Assembly (NCBI GenBank): GCA_902615025.1
Contig: CACMNV010000009.1
Span: 1 to 44,857 of the forward strand
DNA: 44,857 nt
Direction: 5' to 3'
From: an uncultured SAR116 cluster alpha proteobacterium
Lineage (GTDB): Bacteria > Pseudomonadota > Alphaproteobacteria > Puniceispirillales > Marisalimonadaceae
Positions within the stretch are counted from its first letter, which is position 1. Each line of letters opens with the position of its first letter. The notes under the pieces are model-generated. The model ran no database searches, was not told the origin of the DNA, and saw only the letters and a list, made by a program, of their open reading frames with translations. Made by a program: the position numbers and the translations under genes. Shown here piece by piece: positions 17,415 through 25,358 of the stretch.

Positions 17415-17657
17415 TTAAAAAACACCTCTTAACATTGAAAGATATGGAATTATTTTAGAAATAATAGTTTGAAAGAGAATTAATGGATTTAGCCCAAATC
17501 TAGGTAAAATAAAAAATAAAATACCAACAATTATCAATGTGAATGCAATAGGAATAATAAACTTTACAAGACTATTATGCCTTTTAGACATTACGATGTT
17601 CGTTACAAAATAGATAATTGTAAAAATTAGAACTAAAAAAATAATAATTTTAAACAT
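17415..17657 (-). CDS. Small membrane protein, function unknown
   Basis: An 80-residue, very hydrophobic protein with two or three membrane helices (about 3-20, 31-52 and possibly 56-70) separated by a basic stretch SKRHNSLVK. The pattern of a first helix, a basic turn, a second helix and then a proline/glycine-containing amphipathic end resembles the membrane anchor of some alphaproteobacterial DnaJ-like proteins, but no J domain follows here. The ribosome-binding site is weak. It could be a real small gene or a remnant of a longer membrane protein. Confidence 0.45.
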   Translation of the reverse strand: MFKIIIFLVLIFTIIYFVTNIVMSKRHNSLVKFIIPIAFTLIIVGILFFILPRFGLNPLILFQTIISKIIPYLSMLRGVF

Positions 17658-17852
17658 TAAATTAAATCCAACTCACTAATGTTAACTTTATTAATATTTT
17701 ATTATAATTCATATAAATTCAATATGATTTTATATTCAGCAAAATTAATTAAAAATTTTAAACTGATGGATCAATTTGTAGACTGAATAATTTTTATTAT
17801 TTAAAATCTGATTTAATTTAGTGTTTAAGATGAAATAATGAGGATGTAGACT

Positions 17853-18155
17853 ATGTCAATAATTAGATTTACGGTAAGAACATTTCAAAGTGTGGAGCAT
17901 GCAAATATGTTTGTAGTAATGTCAGAAAAGGTGGCAAATGAGTCAAATAACACTGATTTAAAAATCAATATGAAAGTAATTCAAAATGTTGATCAAAAAA
18001 ATCAAGTTACAAGTATATGGGAGTATGATGATGAAAAACACATGAAAGAAGTTAGAAATTATCTTTCACAATTCAATAGTATTCCAAATTCTTTGTCACC
18101 TAAAGAAATTGCTTATGAAGGCGAAGTCAAAGTTTCAGCAAAAAATAAAGATTAG
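17853..18155 (+). CDS. Conserved-looking hypothetical protein, possible dimeric alpha/beta-barrel fold
   Basis: A 100-residue soluble protein. The strand-helix-strand pattern IIRFTVRTF - EHANMFVVMSEKVANES - LKINMKVIQNV - VTSIWEYDDEKHMKEVRNYLSQF is what one expects of the ferredoxin-like dimeric alpha/beta-barrel (ABM/NIPSNAP-like) fold. GAGGA lies about nine bases before ATG 17853. No catalytic residue is evident. It is transcribed alone, converging on the methyltransferase gene. The fold suggestion is an inference from pattern only. Confidence 0.6.
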   Translation: MSIIRFTVRTFQSVEHANMFVVMSEKVANESNNTDLKINMKVIQNVDQKNQVTSIWEYDDEKHMKEVRNYLSQFNSIPNSLSPKEIAYEGEVKVSAKNKD

Positions 18156-18248
18156 ATTTTATAAAAAAACATTAAGATTATTAATATAATTAATTAAAGT
18201 ATATTTATTTGTAGACTAAATTGTATACTGAAATTTGGATGTAATAAG

Positions 18249-19301
18249 TCAACTAATTTGAAATAAAGAATTAATTGGATGATTAATCTCTATTTCCTTA
18301 ACATTTTCAAAGCCAGCATTAAAACAAAGTTCTTCAACTTTTTTAAAAGGTAAACCTACAGTTCCAAGACCTATACCATTATAAGCCAAAGAAGTTGTCA
18401 TGCAAAAATGCAAACTTGCACCAAACTTGAACAATGCCATCTGGTCATCATTATCTATAGGATCTTCTGTACATTTAATATCCATTAGTAAAAAAATACC
18501 TCCAGGTTTTAAAGATTTTTTTATTGCTTTAATACCTTCTTGAGGATGTGGTAAATCATGAATTAAATCAAAAGCCCCTGCTATATCAAACTTTTCATCA
18601 GGACCTCCTTCGTCTGCATCCCACACCTGAAAAGAAGTATTTGCCATAACATTGCCAGATTTTGCATTGATCTGTGCTTCCTCTATATTTGGCTTAAATT
18701 TATCAAAACCAAAGAAAGTAGATTTTTTAAACCTTTTTGCCAATTCAACAGCAGACCTACCTGTACCACACCCGAAATCAGCAAATTTTATACCTTTCTC
18801 AAGTTTTTCTTTTATATCTGGAACTTGATCAATCCACTCCGGAACAAGAAATGACCTATATCTAGAACAACCTGTAAGGTCTAAACCTTTCCAAAATTCA
18901 CTATTGTATTCCTCAAATTTTATGCCACCACCATTTTTAAAAGATTTAATTAAGTTTTCATAGGGTAGTAACATATTGTTAATGACTTTAAAAAAACCTT
19001 TAAAAGAGTTCTTCCCACCCTCAGTTGTAAATAACTCAATATAATGATCGTTGATTGTCGCTTTTCTAGTTTTCCTATCAAAATCTATGTAACCAGTTTT
19101 TGAAATTCCATAAAGCCATTCTCTAATATATCTTTCATTATATTTTTTTCTTGATGCTATTTCCTCACTTGAAGAGGGACCATTAATTGACAAATCTTCA
19201 AAAAGCCCTAAATCCACGCCTATAGAACATAACCGAAAGGATATTGTTCTTGAAATGTCATTTAAAATTTCTTTTTTACAGTCTTCAAGATTTTTATTCA
19301 T
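18249..19301 (-). CDS. SAM-dependent methyltransferase with N-terminal winged helix (Rv2258c-like)
   Basis: A 350-residue class I methyltransferase. The N-terminal 100 residues form a winged-helix-like domain (DLGLFEDLSINGPSSSEEIA, ERYIREWLYGISKTGYI) that in related enzymes aids dimerisation. The SAM-binding motif I is ADFGCGTGRSAVELA, with the acidic post-motif end GFDKF, and motif IV is AFDLIHDLPHP. It is divergently placed against pcs with 63 bases between starts. The methyl acceptor is unknown. An involvement in phosphatidylethanolamine N-methylation was considered because pcs is adjacent, but this family is not the PmtA family. Confidence 0.82.
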   Translation of the reverse strand: MNKNLEDCKKEILNDISRTISFRLCSIGVDLGLFEDLSINGPSSSEEIASRKKYNERYIREWLYGISKTGYIDFDRKTRKATINDHYIELFTTEGGKNSFKGFFKVINNMLLPYENLIKSFKNGGGIKFEEYNSEFWKGLDLTGCSRYRSFLVPEWIDQVPDIKEKLEKGIKFADFGCGTGRSAVELAKRFKKSTFFGFDKFKPNIEEAQINAKSGNVMANTSFQVWDADEGGPDEKFDIAGAFDLIHDLPHPQEGIKAIKKSLKPGGIFLLMDIKCTEDPIDNDDQMALFKFGASLHFCMTTSLAYNGIGLGTVGLPFKKVEELCFNAGFENVKEIEINHPINSLFQIS

Positions 19302-19364
19302 AACATGTATTATTAGATAATAAATTTATTTGTAAACAAAATGATTTAATTTTATTTTATAACA

Positions 19365-20096
19365 ATGGAAAAAAAATTAATTTTAAACATTAATGTAATT
19401 AAAGCATATTTAGTACATTTGTTGACTGGAACTGGTATTTTAATGAGTTTTTTTTCCATAATATCAATATTAAATGAAGATAAACTTTTAACCTTTTTAT
19501 TTCTTATTATTGCATTGTTTATAGATGTTGTTGATGGAAATTTAGCTAGAAAGTACAATGTTAAAAAATTTTGTCCAAATGTTGATGGCTTAATGCTAGA
19601 CAGCATAGTCGATTATATAAACTACGTATTCATACCGTGTATAATTATTTATAAATTCAATTATGTGCCTGAACAATTTATAATTATTTTGCCAATACTA
19701 ATATTAAGTATTTCTTTATTTTCATTTTCTTATTTAAAAATAATGACTGAAAATTATTTGTATGTAGGATTTCCTTCTATTTGGAATATTATCATTATTT
19801 ATTTATCGATTTTAGATTTAGACGTCTGGAATAATTTATTCATATTTGTAATTTTAATATTATTAAAGGTAATTCCTATTAAAGTAATTCATCCTATGAG
19901 ATATAAAAATCATCAAATAAAAAATTCTATCATTGCTATTGGTTTAATTTTTATCACGCTTATTTTACTTCTAAATTCCTTAAGTATAAATTTTTTAGAT
20001 AAATTTAAGTCAATTTTTGAAATTACTTGGTATGTTTTAAACGCATATTTCATAATATTTGTAATATGGATTAACTTAAATTTTAAAAAAGGTTAA
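19365..20096 (+). CDS. pcs: Phosphatidylcholine synthase, CDP-alcohol phosphatidyltransferase family
   Basis: Pcs makes phosphatidylcholine in one step from CDP-diacylglycerol and choline at the inner membrane. The protein has about seven to eight hydrophobic segments over 243 residues. The CDP-alcohol motif is visible from Asp57: D-G-N-L-A-R (57-62), 12 residues, Gly75, three residues, Asp79, three residues, Asp83. The stretched spacing between AR and G (12 rather than 8) is the variant I know from rhizobial Pcs (DGPLARK..VLPNW.G..LD..IDY), which separates it from PgsA and PssA. The sequence IDYINYVFIP after the motif also matches. It stops seven bases before the converging MetE-like gene. 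It implies uptake or synthesis of choline. Confidence 0.85.
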   Translation: MEKKLILNINVIKAYLVHLLTGTGILMSFFSIISILNEDKLLTFLFLIIALFIDVVDGNLARKYNVKKFCPNVDGLMLDSIVDYINYVFIPCIIIYKFNYVPEQFIIILPILILSISLFSFSYLKIMTENYLYVGFPSIWNIIIIYLSILDLDVWNNLFIFVILILLKVIPIKVIHPMRYKNHQIKNSIIAIGLIFITLILLLNSLSINFLDKFKSIFEITWYVLNAYFIIFVIWINLNFKKG

Positions 20097-20103
20097 GGTT
20101 ACA

Positions 20104-21222
20104 TTAAAACTTTTTTGTAGCTGTTACCATTGATTTTAATTTTTCAAATACGATGTCCTCGTCAACATTACCATAACCTGCAAAAGTGCCAAAACCACAG
20201 TCTGATCCAGCTATAACTCTGTCTTTACCAACAATATTGACAAAATTCTCTAGTCTTTGGAAAATTAAGTCTGGATGCTCAACAAAGTTACTTGTTGAGT
20301 CTACTACACCTGGTATTAAAATTTTTGTTTCAGGTATCTTGCTTTTTAAGTCATCAAATGTTTTCCATTCATGAGCATGTCTTGGATTGGAAGATTCAAA
20401 TAAAATATAATTACCTCTAAAAGCCATTATAACTTCAAAAATTTCACTGATAGAAATATCATCAATGTGGGGACCTTCATAATTTCCCCAACACACATGC
20501 ATTCGTAACATACTTGGATCAATTTTACGAAGACTATGATTTAAAATTTCCATATTTTCATTTGCAATTTTTATAAATTCTTTATCACTTAATTCTGAGA
20601 AAATCATGTGCCTAGACAAAGCTAGGTCTGGACAATCTAATTGTAAGTTTAATCCTGAATTTGCAATAAGATTAAATTCTTTTTCCATAGCTTCAGATAT
20701 AGCTAAAAGATATTCAGTTCTTGTTTTGTAAAAGGAATTAGCAAAAAATAATGATATTACACCTGGTGAAGCTGAATTCATAAATCCTTTAGACAAGTTA
20801 TTTTTTTTCATAGCGTTCTTCAAATTTTTTATATCAGCAATAAGTTCACTATCACCTTTAGAAGAAATTTTAGAAACACAACAAGGTCTTGAGTAAGTTG
20901 GTGTTCCGCCACTTTCAGCTAATTTCTTTAAATAGCTAGGAAACCTTTTGAGATCTGATGGTGCATTTCTAGAACTATTACCTACAAATCCATTATATCT
21001 ATCTTTCACATAGGTTGCATAAGAAATTTTTGACATCTACCCATCAGATATAATATCAATTCCAACTTCTTTTTGTTTGTTTACAATTTCAAAAACTGAG
21101 TCTTTTACAGCTTTATTAAATGTGTCCTTATCATAAATTTCATTATTTTCTTTTTTAAATAAAAGGTCGGACAATTTTTTGCTTCTAGGCAATGATCCAA
21201 CGTGAGTTGTTAAAATTGTCAT
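20104..21222 (-). pseudogene. MetE C-terminal-like (cobalamin-independent methionine synthase family) gene interrupted by one in-frame TAG
   Basis: Two same-frame pieces make one 372-codon gene. The first, 21222-21037, gives 61 residues beginning MTILTTHVGSLPRS, the substrate-binding start of the family, and ends GIDIISDG. A TAG (21039-21037) follows and the frame continues at once with ATG, MSKISYATYVKDRY. In relatives I recall a glutamate here (SDGEMSK-like), so GAG to TAG is the likely change. The zinc ligands are all in the second piece: His180 and Cys182 (MHVCWG), Glu214 (LFESSNP) and Cys280 (AGSDCGFG). The bicupin gene lies directly upstream with a one-base overlap. Options are a fresh pseudogene, a sequence error, readthrough, or two chains made by TAG-ATG reinitiation. 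The family transfers methyl groups to thiols, but this shorter branch often acts outside methionine synthesis. Confidence 0.8.
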
Positions 21223-22193
21223 TAAGCAGTTCTTATATGAGTTGCTCCTGCAGGATCATCTGTAGGAATTACTTGATACATTGAAGACATATATGGTTTA
21301 GTTGTTTTAAGGTCGAATTGTGTATTTTTGGGAACTGAAAATGTATCACCAGGATTTAAAGTTAAATTAAATATATCTGATTCTATGTTCCAACAGCCTT
21401 CAACAGGCATTAATACAGTATCTCTATCAGAAAAATTTTTAATTTTATTTGTACATTTCTCAGATATAAAATTTATTTCAAAACCTGGTTTATCATAAAT
21501 AACACCATACTCTCCAATAACTGAGACAAAGTTTCGTTTTGACAAGGAATATAGATCCAAATATCTAGCTACATAAAATGGCGTAATTTCACAAGCTTCT
21601 ATTTCAGGAAATTGTGACAATTCTTTTTTCGTTAACGCGGGCATTTCTTTTTCGTCTTGAGGCAAATTTTGACCTATTTTAGTATTATAAATTTTACCTT
21701 TTTCAGATAAAATTAGACCATATTGTTTCGCATCATTTAAAACTTTTGGTGCCCAAATCACTCCACCACCTGCATCGTTTCCACCTAACACAGCCATTAG
21801 CATGCCATATGTTTCGCCTATATTTTCAAAACCTCTAAAAATACCTGTAGGAATATTAAATATATCTCCTTTTTCAAGAATAACTTCACCAGCATCACCA
21901 TTAATTCCCCAAAAGAATCTCCATTTACCAAATAAAACAAAGAACACTTCAGCTGTCTTATGGCTGTGTAGTGAATTATTACATTTGGGTGGTTGGCCAG
22001 CCGCTCCAATATTAAAACCGTGAGGTATATTAATATGAACGTGTTGATCAGGATTTTCAGAAACTCCTGCACCAATAATTGTAAAATTTTCTTTTAAGTT
22101 AGATCCAGGTGTATGAGCATCAATAAAAGCGGTTTTGCAAGGTACTAATTCGCCAAATCTTACTAATCTCTCATTTAGATTAAATTTTTTCAT
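21222..22193 (-). CDS. Bicupin protein, probable metal-binding, function unknown
   Basis: A 323-residue protein with two cupin barrels. The N-terminal one carries HSHKTAEVFFVLFGKWRFFWG and the PxGxxR-like GDIFNIPTGIFRGFEN, so it has a good metal site of His, His, Glu and a later position where His is replaced by Arg. The C-terminal barrel (about 225-315) has NPGDTFSVPKNTQ but lacks the His pair, so it is probably structural. The overall layout resembles gentisate/homogentisate-type or pectin-degradation-type bicupins. The gene overlaps the MetE-like gene by one base (TAATG) and should be co-transcribed with it. The spacer to the divergent ATP-grasp gene (22194-22367) holds two small AT-rich dyads but no recognised operator. 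Confidence 0.74.
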   Translation of the reverse strand: MKKFNLNERLVRFGELVPCKTAFIDAHTPGSNLKENFTIIGAGVSENPDQHVHINIPHGFNIGAAGQPPKCNNSLHSHKTAEVFFVLFGKWRFFWGINGDAGEVILEKGDIFNIPTGIFRGFENIGETYGMLMAVLGGNDAGGGVIWAPKVLNDAKQYGLILSEKGKIYNTKIGQNLPQDEKEMPALTKKELSQFPEIEACEITPFYVARYLDLYSLSKRNFVSVIGEYGVIYDKPGFEINFISEKCTNKIKNFSDRDTVLMPVEGCWNIESDIFNLTLNPGDTFSVPKNTQFDLKTTKPYMSSMYQVIPTDDPAGATHIRTA

Positions 22194-22367
22194 TTACATT
22201 AAATGTTATAGTTAATAAATTTCCGCTTCAATCAATTTTTGTAATTGATGTTAATGATGAAATTTTCTTATTTATCATCATAAAATAGTTAGTACTAAAT
22301 AAAAACATTTGTTTTGTTTTATAAATCTCTATTATGTGATTAAATTTTAGAGTGATACTTAAACCCA

Positions 22368-23378
22368 ATGAAAAATAAATCTAGAAACATTGTACATTTA
22401 CGTGGATCTCCAACTAATAAATTTTTTTACGATCTATCGTTTATTTATTCTAACGATATTTTAGCGCCTCCAAATTGGAAGCAAATTTTTATCACAGTTG
22501 ACCCAGATAAAAATTATTATCTTTCAAGTAAAAATAACTCAAAGGGTAAAAAAATAAATATAACAAATTTAATATCATGTATCCCTTGTGATTCTCTAGT
22601 TATACCACACTTATTTTGTTATCCTGGGATGACAGATTATAGAAATTATTTTGAGACTTTTCTCAACTTTCGATTGTTAGGATCAACTGGCTATACAATG
22701 GGGTTAGCTACGGATAAACATAAAACAAAAAAAATAGTTAATAGGGCAGGATTAAGTGTTGCGGATGGAACATTAGTCCATAACGGACAAATTCCAAAAT
22801 TAAAATTTCCATTTATCCTCAAACCTAACAAACAAGATAATTCAACTGGTGTTGTATTAATCAAAAGCAAACATCAATTCAAAAAAATGATTTCACTTCT
22901 TAAAAAAAATTATAATCAAGTTTTAGCTGAAGAATTTATTCCTGGTCGTGAAATAAGAGTCGCAGTTATTGAAAGAAATAATGAATTTTATGTTCCAGCT
23001 ATGATTGAATATTTAGTAAGTACAGATTATCCAATAAGATATAAAGAAGATAAACTAGATTTAAATAATTTAGGTTTACCTTACCAACAAGCTAAACGTA
23101 CCCCTCTAAAATCAGTATGTCCAGCTAATTTAGAAAATAATTTAAAGGATGATATCATTTTCTCAGCTATTTCAGCTCATAAAGCATTAGGTGCACGTCA
23201 TTACTCACTTTTTGACTTTAGAATTGATGAACGGACTAACAAACCAATTTTTCTGGAAGCAGGACTTTTTTGGTCTTTTAGCAAATTAAGTATGATTTCA
23301 AAAATGCTATATTCTAGTGGTGATAACTTATTAAATACAATAGACCAAATCTGGCATGAAGCTTTAGATTGTGATTAA
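22368..23378 (+). CDS. ATP-grasp ligase of the D-alanine-D-alanine ligase type
   Basis: A 336-residue protein with an ATP-grasp fold most like the Ddl C-terminal domain: FILKPNKQDNSTGVV as the phosphate loop, EEFIPGREIRVAVI as the central strand and ARHYSLFDFRIDE near the metal site. The canonical E-x-N metal motif appears as LEAGLFWSFS with Glu297 present and the Asn position occupied by Gly299. The N-terminal domain (1-120) is unlike Ddl. It stands alone between divergent and convergent neighbours and not in a cell-wall cluster, so it is unlikely to be the housekeeping Ddl. It may ligate amino acids into a small metabolite. No ribosome site is clear before ATG 22368. Confidence 0.72.
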   Translation: MKNKSRNIVHLRGSPTNKFFYDLSFIYSNDILAPPNWKQIFITVDPDKNYYLSSKNNSKGKKINITNLISCIPCDSLVIPHLFCYPGMTDYRNYFETFLNFRLLGSTGYTMGLATDKHKTKKIVNRAGLSVADGTLVHNGQIPKLKFPFILKPNKQDNSTGVVLIKSKHQFKKMISLLKKNYNQVLAEEFIPGREIRVAVIERNNEFYVPAMIEYLVSTDYPIRYKEDKLDLNNLGLPYQQAKRTPLKSVCPANLENNLKDDIIFSAISAHKALGARHYSLFDFRIDERTNKPIFLEAGLFWSFSKLSMISKMLYSSGDNLLNTIDQIWHEALDCD

Positions 23379-23415
23379 ATTGGTTTTTAATTTAACATTT
23401 AACAATTTTAATTTT

Positions 23416-24288
23416 CTATCCTTTTACAGCACCTTGGGTAAGACCACTTACTATCTTTTTTTGAAAAAACATTACAAGTATAAAAAGTGGAACAGTAGCT
23501 GAAACAACTGCTGCAACAGCAAACATAACATTTCCTTCAGTATAAGTCGTTCCTAAAAAAGCAGCAATTTTGGGGATCATAGTTCTATTTTCATCGGATA
23601 ACAACATAGCAGTCACAGCAAAATCATTATAAGCTAACAGAAAACTAAATAAACCTGTTGTAACCACACCAGGCCACATCACAGGAATAATAACGTGTCT
23701 AAATGCCTGAAATTGTGAACATCCGTCTACCTTTGCGCTTTCATCTAGTTCTTTAGGTATATTCTGAAAAAAAGAATGTAACATCCAAAGTGTAAAGGGC
23801 TGATTAATTGATACGAGTACAATTATAGTAGTTGGCAATATTCCCCAGATATTCCACTCAAAAAAAGGTGGCAGATATCCAGCTACAAGAGTAATTGGTG
23901 GCATTGCTCTAAAAATGAGTGCTGTTATTAAAAGCCAAAAAGTATATTTATAATTTGATCTAGATAAAGCATATGCTCCTAATGTTCCAATTGTAAGAGA
24001 AGTTAAGACAACAAAAAAACAAACTATAGCTGAGTTTACAAAAGATCTCCAAAATTCTTCCTGAACCCAAGCTCCTTCATAACCAGCTCCAGTAAACTGA
24101 GAGTTGTAAGTATCAAAAGTGTTCTTGCCAGTCACTGCATTATACCAATCAGAGATTGAAAAAAAATCAAGTTCCACTTTGAAAGAACCCCAAAATGTCC
24201 ATAAAAACGGGAATGAGGCTAAAAATACCCAAATAATTATGAATGAGTATATTAATATGGAAAATCTATCTGAAGTAGTCTTTTTCAT
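23416..24288 (-). CDS. ABC transporter permease, MalG-like (CUT1 carbohydrate family)
   Basis: An inner-membrane permease with six predicted helices over 290 residues. The cytoplasmic EAA loop that contacts the ATPase is visible as ELDESAKVDGCSQFQAFRHVIIPVMWPG. The C-terminus TQGAVKG matches the usual MalG/UgpE ending. A periplasmic loop after the first helix (about 38-75, GAGYEGAWVQEEFW) is longer than usual. Its start overlaps the MalF-like gene by four bases (ATGA). It is the last gene of the minus-strand transporter operon. The sugar or polyol carried is not determined. Confidence 0.9.
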   Translation of the reverse strand: MKKTTSDRFSILIYSFIIIWVFLASFPFLWTFWGSFKVELDFFSISDWYNAVTGKNTFDTYNSQFTGAGYEGAWVQEEFWRSFVNSAIVCFFVVLTSLTIGTLGAYALSRSNYKYTFWLLITALIFRAMPPITLVAGYLPPFFEWNIWGILPTTIIVLVSINQPFTLWMLHSFFQNIPKELDESAKVDGCSQFQAFRHVIIPVMWPGVVTTGLFSFLLAYNDFAVTAMLLSDENRTMIPKIAAFLGTTYTEGNVMFAVAAVVSATVPLFILVMFFQKKIVSGLTQGAVKG

Positions 24289-25310
24289 TTTTTAAACTTA
24301 AAATCCTTCCAGGTTCTTAGTAAAACTGGTGAAAGCAAAATAATTACGCCTATAATTGTCAATATGGAGCTTGTAGCTGCAGCTGAAAGCTGTCGTGTTT
24401 CACCACCCAAATCATTAAAAATAATCCAACTTAATGAAGTTGCGTGCGCTTCTGCACTAAAACCAACAATAGGTTCAAATACTCGAAAATTATCCATTAA
24501 TTGCATAAGTGTAACGAATGTAATTAATGGCATTAAATGGGGAATAATAATATAGATTACTTCTTCAAACTTATTGGCGCCATCAATCTTTGCAGATTCG
24601 AGTTGATCTTTTGGTACAGTTTGAAGTCCTGCGTAAAAAACTATAAAAGAAAATGGAATTGCATGCCATACACCATAAACAATTAACATTATCCAAGTTA
24701 ATGTAGTTGAAGCTTTAAGAGATAAGTTAGGATCATCAAACAACCATTGTATTAAATTTCCAATTATGCCTCGTGAATCAATCATCCAAAATAAAATTAT
24801 TGAGCCTATAAGAGGTGTTACAATCATTGGTAAAAGAGAAAAAAAAATTACTATGCCTCTTAATTTTTTACTTATTGAATTTACACCTAAAGCGATCAAT
24901 AAACCAAGTAAAAGCATTGTGGGTGTAACTGTGAATGTAAAAGTAAGTGTAAAAAATACAGCTTTATAAAAAGGAAGATTACTTAAAGATTTTATGAATG
25001 AGAAAATATTTTCAGAATTATTCCAAATAAGTTTAAATTTTTCAATCGCCAGGTGTCCTCTATCAAAATAAATATCTAATCCGACAAATTTACCCAATGG
25101 GTCAGACTGGTTTAATTTTTTTGTTGCTTCGTGGTCAATTGATGTAACTTTTTTGCATCCAAAAGGGTCACAATTTTCAACGGTGATAAGTACATTTTCG
25201 TGAGGCGTGTGGATTGATTGTAAAACAACAGAAATAATTGGTAAAAAAATAAAAATCAACATTGCCAAAAACGTTGGCAATATAAACCAGAAAAAAGTTT
25301 TGTGCTTCAT
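24285..25310 (-). CDS. ABC transporter permease, MalF-like (CUT1 carbohydrate family)
   Basis: A 341-residue permease partner of the MalG-like protein. The EAA loop reads QLESAKIDGANKFEEVIYIIIPHLMP. Between the first and second membrane helices is an extended periplasmic segment of about 85 residues (30-115) containing a close cysteine pair in ENCDPFGCKK, a possible disulfide. Like the large P2 loop of MalF, this could contact the binding protein. ATG 25310 follows the SBP gene after 48 bases that contain a stable hairpin. The ATGA overlap with malG-like ensures equal production of the two permeases. Confidence 0.9.
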   Translation of the reverse strand: MKHKTFFWFILPTFLAMLIFIFLPIISVVLQSIHTPHENVLITVENCDPFGCKKVTSIDHEATKKLNQSDPLGKFVGLDIYFDRGHLAIEKFKLIWNNSENIFSFIKSLSNLPFYKAVFFTLTFTFTVTPTMLLLGLLIALGVNSISKKLRGIVIFFSLLPMIVTPLIGSIILFWMIDSRGIIGNLIQWLFDDPNLSLKASTTLTWIMLIVYGVWHAIPFSFIVFYAGLQTVPKDQLESAKIDGANKFEEVIYIIIPHLMPLITFVTLMQLMDNFRVFEPIVGFSAEAHATSLSWIIFNDLGGETRQLSAAATSSILTIIGVIILLSPVLLRTWKDFKFKK

Positions 25311-25353
25311 AATTCAAAACTAGAGAGAACGTGTCTCTCTAGTTGATTGAATT
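25311..25353 (-). promoter_or_regulatory. Intergenic hairpin between binding-protein and permease genes
   Basis: AACTAGAGAGA (25318-25328) pairs perfectly with TCTCTCTAGTT (25334-25344) around a 5-base loop, an 11-bp stem. Flanking AATTCA (25311-25316) and TGAATT (25348-25353) can add six more pairs past a small internal loop. On the transcribed minus strand the main stem is followed by AGTTTTG and then the MalF-like ATG. The placement fits an mRNA-stabilising or partially terminating element that favours binding-protein production over permease production. Confidence 0.6.
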
Positions 25354-25358
25354 TTATT

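Noticed and set aside
18249-20096. Methyltransferase and pcs as a joint phosphatidylcholine pathway
   Set aside because: They are divergently transcribed, and the methyltransferase is of the winged-helix Rv2258c-like type, not a phospholipid N-methyltransferase; Pcs needs no methyltransferase.
21037-21039. Pyrrolysine or other amber recoding in the MetE-like gene
   Set aside because: Only one such TAG is seen, no recoding element is apparent and the position is not a methylamine methyltransferase active site; mutation or reinitiation is simpler.
22231-22295. Small dyads in the spacer between the bicupin and ATP-grasp genes as operators
   Set aside because: Arms are only 5-6 bases of A/T-rich sequence, which occur by chance often in this composition.
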